Assembly (NCBI GenBank): GCA_020161815.1
Contig: JAIUOP010000001.1
Coordinates: 372,001 to 436,000 of the forward strand
Length of the DNA: 64,000 nucleotides
Source: Actinomycetota bacterium
GTDB taxonomy: Bacteria > Actinomycetota > Actinomycetes > Actinomycetales > Dermatophilaceae
Direction: 5' to 3'
In this document: one piece after another, positions 25,395-33,892 of the stretch
Layout of the letters: the number at the start of each line of letters is the position of its first letter
How positions within the stretch are numbered: the stretch's first letter is position 1
Translations under genes and position numbers: made by a program
The notes under the pieces: model-generated
What the model was told of the DNA's origin: nothing
What the model saw: only the letters and a program-made list of their open reading frames with translations
The model's database searches: none

Positions 25395-26873
25395 TCAGCT
25401 GTGGCGGCCGCGACGGTGCTCCCCGCCCTGGTAGAGGTCGTCGATGCCGTCGCTGTCGCCGTAGACGTGGTCGCCGACCGCGATGGCCGTGCCCTCGGCG
25501 CCCTCGGGAGTGAGGTCGGCCTTGGGCGCGATCGCCTTGGCGAGGTGGTAGGCGAGGATCGCGACGATGGTGCCGAGCGCGATGCCGCTGAGGGTGAAGT
25601 TGTCGGTAAGCTTCATCTTCACGTCGCCGATGCCGATGACGATGCCGGCGGCGACCGGGACCAGGTTGATCGGGTTCCCGAAGTCGACGCCGTTCTCCTT
25701 CCAGATCTTGGCGCCGAGCAGGCCGATCATGCCGTAGAGCACGACGGTGATGCCGCCGAGGACGCCGCCCGGGACGGAGGCGACGAGGGCGCCGAACTTC
25801 GGCGAGAGGCCGAAGAGGATGGCCACGAGCGCGGCGACGTAGTAGGCGGCCGTCGAGTAGACCCGGGTGGCGGCCATGACACCGATGTTCTCGGCATACG
25901 TCGTGGTGGGGGAGCCGCCGAAGAAGGAGGCGACCGCGGTGCCGACACCGTCACCGGCGATGGCCCTGCCCATGACCGGGTCGAGGTCGTGACCGGTCAT
26001 CTCGGCGACGGCCTTGACGTGGCCGGTGTTCTCGGCGATGAGGGCGATGACGGCGGGCAGGACGAGCAGGATCGCGGCCATCGAGAAGGTCGGCATGTGC
26101 CACCCCACGGCCTCCTTGCCGTCGGCGGCGATCGAGGTGGCCGGCGGCAGGCCGAACCAGCTGGCCGCGCCGATGCCCTCGGTGCTCCAGCGCAGGTGCT
26201 CGGTGGCCTCGGTGGCGCCGCCGAGGACGGAGGTGATCGGGCCGGCCGTCTTGTCGAGCAGCCAGGACAGGGCGGTGCCGAAGATGAGGGCGAGGAAGAT
26301 CGAGATGCGGCCGATGAAGCCGCGGAAGGCGACGGCCACGACGATCGTGAAGAGCATCGTGAGGATGGCCACCCACTGGTCCTGGGGCCAGTAGATGTTG
26401 GCCACGACGGGCGCCAGGTTGAAGCCGATGAGCATGACGACGGCGCCGGTGACGACCGGTGGCAGCGCCTTGTGGAGGAAGGAGGAGCCGGCGAAGTGGA
26501 TCGCCACGCCGACCAGCGTCAGGACGACGCCCGCGACGAGGATGGCGCCGGTGACCTGCCGGCTGTCACCGCCCCCGGCGCGGATGGCGGCGACGCCACC
26601 GACGAAGGAGGCCGAGGTGCCGAGGTAGCTGGGCACCTTTCCCTGCACGATGAGCAGGAAGAGGATGGTCGCGATGCCGCTCATCATGATCGCGAGCTGG
26701 GCGTTGAGGCCCATGATGAGCGGGAAGACGAAGGTCGCCCCGAACATCGCCACGATGTGCTGCGCTCCCAGGCCGATCGTCTTGCCCCAGGGCAGACGCT
26801 CGTCCGGGGCGACGACGCCACCGGCCGCGACCGACGCCGCGTCCTTCACCTTCCAACCGAGTCCGAGTGCCAT
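25395..26873 (-). CDS. NCS2-family nucleobase permease (uracil/xanthine type)
   Basis: A 492-residue transporter with about fourteen membrane segments. The substrate-site region has ALIAENTGHVKAVAEMTG, then FFGGSPTTTYAENIGVMAATRVYS, close to the pattern of uracil permeases (TPNTTYGENIGV); PSYLGTSASFVGG near residue 80 is the first signature. The ATG at 26873 follows a GGGAGAGGA Shine-Dalgarno. It probably imports the block's nucleobase or cyclic ureide with protons. Transcribed alone between the molybdenum hydroxylase operon and pucR; the upstream gap has inverted CAACATYGCC repeats. A charged 40-residue C-terminal tail is extra. Confidence 0.92.
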   Translation of the reverse strand: MALGLGWKVKDAASVAAGGVVAPDERLPWGKTIGLGAQHIVAMFGATFVFPLIMGLNAQLAIMMSGIATILFLLIVQGKVPSYLGTSASFVGGVAAIRAGGGDSRQVTGAILVAGVVLTLVGVAIHFAGSSFLHKALPPVVTGAVVMLIGFNLAPVVANIYWPQDQWVAILTMLFTIVVAVAFRGFIGRISIFLALIFGTALSWLLDKTAGPITSVLGGATEATEHLRWSTEGIGAASWFGLPPATSIAADGKEAVGWHMPTFSMAAILLVLPAVIALIAENTGHVKAVAEMTGHDLDPVMGRAIAGDGVGTAVASFFGGSPTTTYAENIGVMAATRVYSTAAYYVAALVAILFGLSPKFGALVASVPGGVLGGITVVLYGMIGLLGAKIWKENGVDFGNPINLVPVAAGIVIGIGDVKMKLTDNFTLSGIALGTIVAILAYHLAKAIAPKADLTPEGAEGTAIAVGDHVYGDSDGIDDLYQGGEHRRGRHS

Positions 26874-26977
26874 CTGGGTCCTCTCCCTAGCCTCCGTGGT
26901 GCTGTGGTCCCGAGCACGTCGCCGTGGGGGATACAGGGAAGGTAGCGCCCGAACCACCCTGCGGGTTCGTCATTGCT

Positions 26978-27018
26978 CAACATCGCCACCGGCGTTTCTT
27001 CGGCAATGTTGGTTTGCC
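26978..27018. promoter_or_regulatory. Candidate operator before the permease gene
   Basis: CAACATCGCC (26978-26987) is mirrored by GGCAATGTTG (27002-27011), with one mismatch between the arms. The second arm is part of GGCAA-N7-TTGCC (27002-27018). The first arm repeats the sequence before the molybdenum hydroxylase operon. Confidence 0.45.
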
Positions 27019-27035
27019 CGTTGCGGTGCGTCGGC

Positions 27036-28703
27036 TCAGATTCCGTGCATGTCGTGGACCCGCAGGGCCAGGGCCAGGGTCAGCCTCAGCTGTGGATCGG
27101 TGGTGAACGGGCCGAGCATCTTCTCCAGCTTGATGATCCGGTAGCGCAACGTGTTGTAGTGGAAGAAGAGCTGCCGTGAGGTCTCGGCGACGTTGAGGTT
27201 GGTGTCGAGCAGGACCGCCAGGGTGTGCCTGAGGTCGGCATTCTCGGGAGTGTCGTCGGTGGCCAGCTCCCCGAGGGACTCCACGACGAACCGGCGCAGG
27301 TCCGCGGTGTCCGGCACGAGGGCCAGCAGCCGGTAGATGCCCAGCCCGTCGAAGTGGGTCAGGGCGGAGTCTCCGTGCATCTGCCGGCCCACCGAGACGG
27401 CCTTGAGCGCCTCCTCGTAGGCACCCGGCAGGGCCGCGAGCGAGGTGATCGGCCGAGAGACGCCGGTGGAGAAGCTGCGCCGGCCGCCGCCGCCGTCACC
27501 GCGCACGGTGCGCACGTAGTCCGCCACCGTCTTCATGATCGTCTGGGTGTCCGCCTCGTCCGGGACGGCGAGCAGGACGACGACCTCCTGGCTGAAGCCG
27601 GCGACGGGCACGCTCGCGTCCTTGGTCCGCACGGCCCACGTCCACGCGCGGGCGAAGCGCTCCTGCAGGGCGCGGACCTCGGGGGCGCTGCGCGTGGTCT
27701 CGGCGTCGTTCTCGTCGGTCTCCGCGACGACGACGACCAGCCGCCGGTCGACGTCCCAGCCGAGGGCGGCGGCGTGCGCGATCGTCTCAGTCGGGGAGCC
27801 GGACCGGCCGGCAAGGGCGTCGCGCAGGAACTCGGCGCGGTACTTCCCCTCGACGGCGGAGACGGCCTGCTCCTTGGTCACAGCCAGGGCGGCGACGGTG
27901 GCGGCCCGACCGAGCAGGTGGACATCCGTGCCGGAGAAGGGCCGATCGCGGGTGAAGGCGGCGAGGAGGCCGAGCTCGGAGCCGCCGGCGACGATCTTGA
28001 CCAGGCTGCGGTGGTCGCGCGCGTCGCCGTGGGCGCGCTGGCCCAGGGGCTCGTCCTCGACGAGCAGGCGACCGCTGCGGTCGAAGCAGTCGAGGGCCAG
28101 CACCCGCTCGAGGTCGCCGTCCGTGCCCGCGTTCGCGAGCACCCGCCCGTCGGTGGAGGTGACGAGGGCCGAGCCGCCGAAGACCTCCGCCAGCGCATGG
28201 CAGAGCTCGTCGAGGGAGCCGCCGGCGAGGACGATGCGCTGGAGTAGCTGGTGGATCTCGTCCTCGCGTTGCAGGAGGAGCTGCTGGTGGGCGACGAGAA
28301 GCTCCAGGGCGGCGGTGCGCAAGCGGTCGACGTCCGCCTCGTCGGCCGCCAGGGCGAGCGGGGCACCGAGTCGGCGTGCCGATGCGGTCCAGCGGGCAGC
28401 CTGGTCGGCCGGGACGCACACCACGAGGAGAGCGAGCCGATCGGCGACCACCCGGGCGAGGAGGCGCTCCACGTCGTCGGCGCTGTCGGGCGCCCCGTCG
28501 AGGATGCCGACCTCGTCCGGGCCGGCGCTGCCGGCGCTCCGGACGCCCAGCACCGGCAGGGCTCCGCCACCCTCGGGCAGCACGGTGCGGAGGGTGCGAC
28601 CCGCAGAGCCGGCGAGCACGGCCGCGACGGTCGGGCCGGGGTCACCCGCTGCCCATGGCAATTCTTGGTCCTCCACGGCCACATCGTTGGCAGATGTGGA
28701 CAT
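27036..28703 (-). CDS. PucR-family transcriptional regulator
   Basis: A 555-residue regulator. The C-terminal 60 residues are the PucR helix-turn-helix: LLDTNLNVAETSRQLFFHYNTLRYRIIKLEKMLG. In front of it lies a GGDEF-like central domain (RAEFLRDALAGRSGSPTETIAHAAALGWD), and the N-terminal half carries a ligand-sensing region (LVTSTDGRVLANAGT). The ATG at 28703 follows GGAGGGG; longer frames upstream only shadow the divergent gene. PucR proteins activate purine or ureide catabolism genes in response to an intermediate. Placed in the middle of the block and divergent from the fdrA operon, it is the obvious local regulator. A 21-bp palindrome overlaps its start codon region. Confidence 0.9.
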   Translation of the reverse strand: MSTSANDVAVEDQELPWAAGDPGPTVAAVLAGSAGRTLRTVLPEGGGALPVLGVRSAGSAGPDEVGILDGAPDSADDVERLLARVVADRLALLVVCVPADQAARWTASARRLGAPLALAADEADVDRLRTAALELLVAHQQLLLQREDEIHQLLQRIVLAGGSLDELCHALAEVFGGSALVTSTDGRVLANAGTDGDLERVLALDCFDRSGRLLVEDEPLGQRAHGDARDHRSLVKIVAGGSELGLLAAFTRDRPFSGTDVHLLGRAATVAALAVTKEQAVSAVEGKYRAEFLRDALAGRSGSPTETIAHAAALGWDVDRRLVVVVAETDENDAETTRSAPEVRALQERFARAWTWAVRTKDASVPVAGFSQEVVVLLAVPDEADTQTIMKTVADYVRTVRGDGGGGRRSFSTGVSRPITSLAALPGAYEEALKAVSVGRQMHGDSALTHFDGLGIYRLLALVPDTADLRRFVVESLGELATDDTPENADLRHTLAVLLDTNLNVAETSRQLFFHYNTLRYRIIKLEKMLGPFTTDPQLRLTLALALRVHDMHGI

Positions 28704-28732
28704 CAGGTCAACCCCTCCGGCCTCGCTAGCGT
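28679..28732. promoter_or_regulatory. Divergent control region of pucR and the DUF2877-fdrA operon
   Basis: CCACATC-GTTGGCA-GATGTGG (28679-28699) is a perfect 7-7-7 palindrome lying at the start of pucR, with TTGGCA at its centre; it could serve autoregulation. TAGCGT (28727-28732) ends seven bases before the GTG of DUF2877, a leaderless -10 layout. Confidence 0.45.
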
Positions 28733-28739
28733 CGCTGGT

Positions 28740-29582
28740 GTGACCCTCGTGCATCCCGCAGCCCTCTCGGCCCTCGTGCCGACCGCGGAGCTCCGGGGCG
28801 TGGCCGAGGTCGTCGCGGCGAGCCGCTTCGGGTGCTACCTGCGTCTGCCGGGCGTCACCGGTCCCGCGCGCATCCTGCCGCTGCTCGCCGGGGATGCCGC
28901 AGCGCTGCCGACGGCGGCCCGCCTGGCCCTGCCGTCCACGCGCCTGCACCTGGGTGCCACACCTGGGACGCGGGTGGGCGTCGACCCCGACGGCGTGGAC
29001 CTGCCGGCCGGCCGGGTCGCCTTCGTGCGGCGCTGGACCCCGGCTCGGGTGCCCCCCCGTCCGTGCACACAGGCGCGCCCGAGGCCTCTCTGGGTCGGCC
29101 GGCCCGACGCGGACCGAGCCCCTCTGGTCGACCGCCTCACCGAGGTCGTCGAGACCGCGCTCGAGCGCTGGCCCCTCGAGCGCCCCGTTGCCGCGCTGGT
29201 CGGCCTGGGACCCGGGTCGACCCCGACCGGCGACGACCTCCTGGCCGGTGCGCTGCTCACCCTTCGTGCCGCGGACATCGACACCCGGCTCGGCGCCGCC
29301 GTGGCCGGGCTCGCGGATCGCACGACCGAGCTGTCCGCCTCGCTGCTGCGCGCCGCAGCGCAGGGGTATGCCGTGCCCGAGCTGTGCGCGCTCGTCACCG
29401 CCGCCGTGGCCGGGGACGAGGACAGGGCGGCCACCGCCGCCCGGGCCGTGACCCGTCTCGGGCACTGGTCCGGTGCCGACCTCGTCGCCGGAGTGGCCGC
29501 CACCCTGGCCATCCTGGCCGCACGCCAGGACGCCGCCACCCCCATGAACCCCCGTCCCCTGAGCCATCGGAGTGCCTCGTGA
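28740..29582 (+). CDS. DUF2877 protein (YlbF/AllH-like component of carbamoyltransferase system)
   Basis: A 280-residue protein. LVGLGPGSTPTGDDLLAGALLTLRA in the middle is the hallmark of DUF2877 (E. coli YlbF). The GTG at 28740 is preceded by TAGCGT and seven bases, without a Shine-Dalgarno, so a leaderless start is likely. In E. coli the neighbours fdrA, ylbE (DUF1116) and ylbF together are linked to oxamate carbamoyltransferase activity in allantoin breakdown; the same three families occur here in one operon. Overlaps fdrA as GTGA. Confidence 0.85.
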   Translation: MTLVHPAALSALVPTAELRGVAEVVAASRFGCYLRLPGVTGPARILPLLAGDAAALPTAARLALPSTRLHLGATPGTRVGVDPDGVDLPAGRVAFVRRWTPARVPPRPCTQARPRPLWVGRPDADRAPLVDRLTEVVETALERWPLERPVAALVGLGPGSTPTGDDLLAGALLTLRAADIDTRLGAAVAGLADRTTELSASLLRAAAQGYAVPELCALVTAAVAGDEDRAATAARAVTRLGHWSGADLVAGVAATLAILAARQDAATPMNPRPLSHRSAS

Positions 29583-31099
29583 CCGAGACCGTCGACCTGC
29601 GCCGCGGCGCCTACCACGACTCCGTGAGCCTCATGCAGGTCTCCCGGGCCGTCGCCCGGACCCCGGGCGTCGATGCCGCCCAGGTGGCGATGGCCACCGA
29701 GCTCAACGTCGAGGTGCTCACCGGCATGGGGTTCACCGTGCCGGAGGGCGCCGGGCCCAATGACCTGGTCATCGCCCTGCGCGCGACCGACGACGCTGCC
29801 CTCGCGGCCGGCCTGGCGGCGGTCGAGGCGGCACTGGCCGACCTCCGCCGCGGGTCCGCGAGTGCCGGTGAGCTCGGGAGCGCGCCGGACCCGCTGACCC
29901 TGGGTGCCGCCGTGCGTCGCGCGGGGGCCGGACTGGTCGTCGTGTCCGTGCCCGGGTCGCATGCGGTGACCGAAGCCTTCGATGCCATCGACGCCTGCGC
30001 CTCGGTCATGCTCTTCTCGGACAACGTCAGCGTGGCCGACGAGATCGCCCTCAAGGACGCCGCTGCGGCGGCGGACGTGCTCGTCATGGGCCCGGACTGT
30101 GGCACCGCGGTCGTCAACGGAGTCGCGCTCGGCTTCGCCAACGTCGTGCGGCGCGGGTCGGTCGGGATCGTGGCCGCGTCCGGCACCGGCGCCCAACAGG
30201 TCATGTGCCTCCTCGACGCCGCCGGTGTCGGGATCAGCCACTGCCTGGGTGTCGGAGGACGGGACCTCAAGCACGAGGTCGGCGGCCGCTCCACCCGCCA
30301 GGCGCTGCGCGCACTGGCCGCCGACCCCGCCACCGAGTCGGTCATCGTGGTCTCGAAGCCTCCGGACGACGGGGTGCTCGCCGAGATCGAGGCCCTGGGC
30401 TCGGACCTGGGCCTGAGGGTGCACTTCGCGATCCTCGGCGAGGGACGCCCCGACCTCACGTCGAGCACGGAGCAGTTCCTCCGCAGCACCGGCCACCCCG
30501 TGCCCACATGGCCCGCCGAGGGTGCCGCGCCCGACCTGGGCACCGCTGCCGAACAGGGCAGCGCACGTGACCGGGGCGCCGCGCTGCGCGGCCTCTACTG
30601 CGGCGGCACCCTCGCCGACGAGGCGATGATCGTCGCCGGGTCCAGCCTCGGGGCGATCCGCTCGAACATCGCCCACGACGAGGACCTGCTCCTCAGCGGG
30701 GACCTGCGCGCTCCGGGACACCTCGTCATCGACTTCGGCGACGACGGGCTGACCCGCGGCCGTGCCCACCCGATGATCGACCCGACCCTGCGGATGGAGC
30801 GGATCGCCCTCGAAGCAGCCGACGCCTCGTGCGGCGTCCTCCTGCTCGACCTCGTCCTCGGGCACGGCGCGCACCCGGACCCGGCCGGCGAGCTCGCGGC
30901 GGCGATCCGTGCCGCCAGGTCCACCGCCGCCGACGCCGGTCGCGACCTGCCCGTCGTCGTCGCCCTCGTCGGCACCGACGCCGACCCGCAGGGTCGCGCC
31001 GACGCGCAGCGCCTCCTGGCCGAGGCTGGTGCGTCCGTCTTCCTCTCCAATGCCGCCGCGACGGCCCACGCCGTCAGCCTCCTCGGGAGCCCCGCATGA
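29579..31099 (+). CDS. fdrA: FdrA family protein, acyl-CoA synthetase-like carbamoyltransferase component
   Basis: A 506-residue protein with succinyl-CoA-ligase-like Rossmann domains. Seen: SLMQVSRAVARTPGVDAAQVAMATELNVEVL at residues 19-49 (here cited in two parts: SLMQVSRAVARTPGVD and AAQVAMATELNVEVL), MGPDCGTAVVNGVALGFAN near 175, GIVAASGTGAQQVMCLLD, and RGLYCGGTLADEAM. A His-bearing loop SHCLGVGGRDL matches the phosphohistidine region of the ligase fold. With DUF1116 and DUF2877 it is expected to split a carbamoyl (ureido) group off with phosphate, giving carbamoyl phosphate for carbamate kinase. Start GTG at 29579 overlaps the upstream stop; its stop overlaps the next ATG. Confidence 0.9.
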   Translation: MTETVDLRRGAYHDSVSLMQVSRAVARTPGVDAAQVAMATELNVEVLTGMGFTVPEGAGPNDLVIALRATDDAALAAGLAAVEAALADLRRGSASAGELGSAPDPLTLGAAVRRAGAGLVVVSVPGSHAVTEAFDAIDACASVMLFSDNVSVADEIALKDAAAAADVLVMGPDCGTAVVNGVALGFANVVRRGSVGIVAASGTGAQQVMCLLDAAGVGISHCLGVGGRDLKHEVGGRSTRQALRALAADPATESVIVVSKPPDDGVLAEIEALGSDLGLRVHFAILGEGRPDLTSSTEQFLRSTGHPVPTWPAEGAAPDLGTAAEQGSARDRGAALRGLYCGGTLADEAMIVAGSSLGAIRSNIAHDEDLLLSGDLRAPGHLVIDFGDDGLTRGRAHPMIDPTLRMERIALEAADASCGVLLLDLVLGHGAHPDPAGELAAAIRAARSTAADAGRDLPVVVALVGTDADPQGRADAQRLLAEAGASVFLSNAAATAHAVSLLGSPA

Positions 31100-32508
31100 G
31101 CATCGACCACGAACCCCTGCGCGGACTGCTCGGCCGGGACCCGGTCGTGGCCACGTCAGGAGTGGCCCTGTTCGCCGACGAGCTGCGGGCCCAGGCCGTG
31201 CCGGTGAGTGAGGTGGCCTGGAAGCCGGTCGGCGAGCACTCCCGCGAGGCCCTGGCGACGGTCATGGCCGACCAGCGCCGCGTCGCAGCCAATGCCGAGG
31301 CCCTGGCCCGCATGACCGCTGCCGAGGCGATGCTCGTCGACGTCGTTCTCGCCAGGGACGCGCTCGGGCTGGAGCGAGGCACCTTCCTCCATGCCGGCCC
31401 ACCGATCACGTGGGAACGGGCCTCCGGCCCGTTGCGCGGTGCACTCATCGGCGCGGTCCTCTTCGAGGGCCTGGCGCAGACACCCGAGGAGGCCGAGGCC
31501 CAGCTCGCGGCCGGGGCCTTCGAGTGGGAGCCGTGCCACCATCGCGACGCGGTCGGGCCGATGGCCGGGGTGGTCTCGCCGTCGATGTGGATGTACGAAC
31601 TGCGCGACGAGGTCCACGGCAACACCTCGTGGTGCTCGCTCAACGAGGGGCTGGGCAAGGTCCTGCGCTACGGCGCCTACGGCCAGGAGGTCATCGACCG
31701 GCTGCACTGGATGACCGACGTCCTGGGCCCGCTGCTGCAGCAGTCGGTGCGCGCCACCGGTCCCTTCGACATCCGCGCCATCCTGGCCCAGATGCTCCAG
31801 ATGGGCGACGAGGGCCACAACCGCAACCGCGCGGGCTCGCTCATGCTGCTTCGTGAGCTGCTCCCCGGCCTCATCACCGCCGACGGCTCCTCGAGCGACA
31901 TCGCCGAGGCGGTGCGCTTCTCCGGCGCCAACGAGCACTTCTTCCTCAACCTCGGTATGCCGGCCTGCAAGCTCGCGACGATGGCGGCCCACGGCATACC
32001 GGGCTGCTCGGTCGTGACGACGATGGCGCGCAATGGCACCGACTTCGGGATCCGGGTCTCGGGCACGGGGGAGGAGTGGTTCACCGGGCCGGCCAACACG
32101 CCCGAGGGACTCTTCCTCGGCGACTACGGCCCCGAGGACGCCAACCCCGACATCGGGGACTCGGCGATCACCGAGACCGGTGGCATCGGCGGGTTCGCGA
32201 TGGCGGCGGCCCCGGCGATCGTGAAGTTCGTCGGCGGAGACGTGCCCTTCGCGCTGACGGCCACGCAGACGATGTACGAGATCACCGAAGGTGAGCACAC
32301 GGCATACCAAGTGCCGATCCTCGGGTTCCGTGGCACGCCGACCGGGATCGACGTGACCAAGGTGGTCCGCACAGGAGTGCTGCCGCAGATCAACACCGGG
32401 ATGGCCGGGCGGGTCGCGGGCACCGGCCAGGTCGGAGCCGGGCTGGTCACGCCGCCGATGGAGTGCTTCACGGCGGCCTTGGACGCCCTGGCGCAGCACG
32501 CGGGCTGA
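31096..32508 (+). CDS. DUF1116 protein (YlbE/AllG-like component of carbamoyltransferase system)
   Basis: A 470-residue protein of the YlbE family. Typical stretches: [20 protein letters not shown] near residue 103, [21 protein letters not shown] with SMWMYELRD near 155, [16 protein letters not shown] near 235, and [20 protein letters not shown] in the C-terminal third. It is the partner of FdrA in the carbamoyl-transferring system; how the work is divided is not clear from sequence. Last gene of the operon DUF2877-fdrA-DUF1116 and the right-hand end of the catabolic block. folD follows after 41 bases with its own promoter-like sequence. Confidence 0.88.
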   Translation: MSIDHEPLRGLLGRDPVVATSGVALFADELRAQAVPVSEVAWKPVGEHSREALATVMADQRRVAANAEALARMTAAEAMLVDVVLARDALGLERGTFLHAGPPITWERASGPLRGALIGAVLFEGLAQTPEEAEAQLAAGAFEWEPCHHRDAVGPMAGVVSPSMWMYELRDEVHGNTSWCSLNEGLGKVLRYGAYGQEVIDRLHWMTDVLGPLLQQSVRATGPFDIRAILAQMLQMGDEGHNRNRAGSLMLLRELLPGLITADGSSSDIAEAVRFSGANEHFFLNLGMPACKLATMAAHGIPGCSVVTTMARNGTDFGIRVSGTGEEWFTGPANTPEGLFLGDYGPEDANPDIGDSAITETGGIGGFAMAAAPAIVKFVGGDVPFALTATQTMYEITEGEHTAYQVPILGFRGTPTGIDVTKVVRTGVLPQINTGMAGRVAGTGQVGAGLVTPPMECFTAALDALAQHAG

Positions 32509-32549
32509 TCGGTGCCCGGAGCAGGCGCCGGGTGCGGCAGGATGGACTC

Positions 32550-33431
32550 GTGACTGCGCGCATCCTCGACGGCTCCGCCATCCACAAGACGATCAAGGAG
32601 GAGCTGCGCGAGCGCGTGGCCAGGCTCCGCGAGCAGGGGGTGACACCCGGCCTCGGCACTGTGCTGGTCGGGGACGACCCCGGCAGCCACTGGTACGTCG
32701 GGGCCAAGCACCGCGACTGTGCCGAGATCGGCATCGAGAGCATCCGCCGCGACCTGCCGGCCAGTGCCACGCTCGAGGACGTCCTCGAGGTCGTCCACGG
32801 CCTCAACGCCGACCCGGCCTGCACCGGGTTCATCGTCCAGCAGCCCACCGGACTCGACGAGAACGCCATCCTCTCCGCCGTCGACCCGGCCAAGGACGTC
32901 GACGGGCTGCACCCCACCAACCTCGGCTGGCTCGTCCTCGGGGAGCCGGCGCCGCTGCCGTGCACCCCGGTCGGCTGCATCGAGCTGCTCCGACGGCATG
33001 ACGTGCCGATCGCCGGCGCCAAGGTCGTCGTCGTCGGGCGCGGCATCACCGTCGGCCGACCCCTCGGCCTGATCCTCACCCGCCGGTCCGAGAACGCGAC
33101 GGTCACGTTGTGCCACACCGGCACCCGCGACCTCGCCGCCGAGGTGCGCCAGGCCGACATCGTCGTCGCCGCCGCCGGGGTCCCCGGCATCATCACGGCC
33201 GACATGGTCAAGCCGGGCGCCGCGGTGCTCGACGTCGGCGTGTCCCGGATCATCGCCGAGGACGGCCACAGCAAGGTCGCCGGGGATGTCGCGGACGAGG
33301 TGCGCGAGGTGGCCGGTTGGGTCTCGCCCAACCCCGGTGGGGTGGGGCCGATGACCCGGGCCATGCTGCTGTCCAATGTCGTCCTCGCCGCCGAGCGTGC
33401 GGCCGGCCTCGGAGCCGGGTCGCCGGCCTGA
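32550..33431 (+). CDS. folD: Methylenetetrahydrofolate dehydrogenase / cyclohydrolase
   Basis: Makes 10-formyl-THF, used by PurN and PurH. From the GTG at 32550 the protein has 293 residues; Y49 and K53 in [12 protein letters not shown] are the catalytic residues (K54 in E. coli). [33 protein letters not shown] (NADP site) and [13 protein letters not shown] complete the signatures. CAGGAT (32538-32543) ends six bases before the GTG, so the message may be leaderless. FolD's link to purine synthesis explains its usual closeness to purH, from which it is here separated by 22 kb of catabolic genes. One-base overlap with the next start. Confidence 0.96.
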   Translation: MTARILDGSAIHKTIKEELRERVARLREQGVTPGLGTVLVGDDPGSHWYVGAKHRDCAEIGIESIRRDLPASATLEDVLEVVHGLNADPACTGFIVQQPTGLDENAILSAVDPAKDVDGLHPTNLGWLVLGEPAPLPCTPVGCIELLRRHDVPIAGAKVVVVGRGITVGRPLGLILTRRSENATVTLCHTGTRDLAAEVRQADIVVAAAGVPGIITADMVKPGAAVLDVGVSRIIAEDGHSKVAGDVADEVREVAGWVSPNPGGVGPMTRAMLLSNVVLAAERAAGLGAGSPA

Positions 33432-33760
33432 TGGCCACGCCCGACCGGGACGCACTCACCGCGCGCAAGCTGCCCCCCGGCGGCCAGCCGCTCATCACCC
33501 GGCACCTGCGGGCGTGGTGGGTGCTCGCACTCGGCGTCACCCTCGCCCTCGTCTTCGTCGCCACCGACCACATGTGGCGGGCCACCGGCGTGCTCAGCGC
33601 AACCCTCGTCATCGCCGCCGTGCTGCGCGTCGTGCTGCCCGTGGAGCAGGCCGGCGGACTGGTGGTGCGGCGCGCTCGCATCGACGTCGTGCTCCTGCTG
33701 CTGCTCGCCGGCGTGGTCGCCGGCCTTGGCTTCACCCTGGACCTGACCGTCCGCCCCTGA
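33431..33760 (+). CDS. DUF3017 membrane protein
   Basis: A 109-residue protein with three membrane segments: WWVLALGVTLALVFVAT, VLSATLVIAAVLRVVLP and IDVVLLLLLAGVVAGLGF. Start ATG at 33431 shares a base with the folD stop. DUF3017 is an actinobacterial family found regularly between folD and malate dehydrogenase. Function unknown. Confidence 0.9.
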   Translation: MATPDRDALTARKLPPGGQPLITRHLRAWWVLALGVTLALVFVATDHMWRATGVLSATLVIAAVLRVVLPVEQAGGLVVRRARIDVVLLLLLAGVVAGLGFTLDLTVRP

Positions 33761-33813
33761 CCCGCCCGGCACGCGGCGCCGTCGTGCGGGGGTGTGGGGC
33801 CGGCCCACGACAG

Positions 33814-33852
33814 CCGTATGCCGTCCGCGCGAGGGGCGCGGACGGCATACGG
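33814..33852. terminator. 17-bp hairpin between DUF3017 and mdh, built from two GTATGCCGT motifs
   Basis: A perfect 17-bp stem (33814-33830 with 33836-33852) and a 5-base loop separate two convergent genes. Each arm begins with the iterated motif GTATGCCGT (33816-33824; inverted at 33842-33850). No T tract. A bidirectional terminator is the simplest reading. Confidence 0.75.
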
Positions 33853-33892
33853 GCGGTGGGCGGTCACTCCCCGGTGGACCGCCCGGAGAAGG

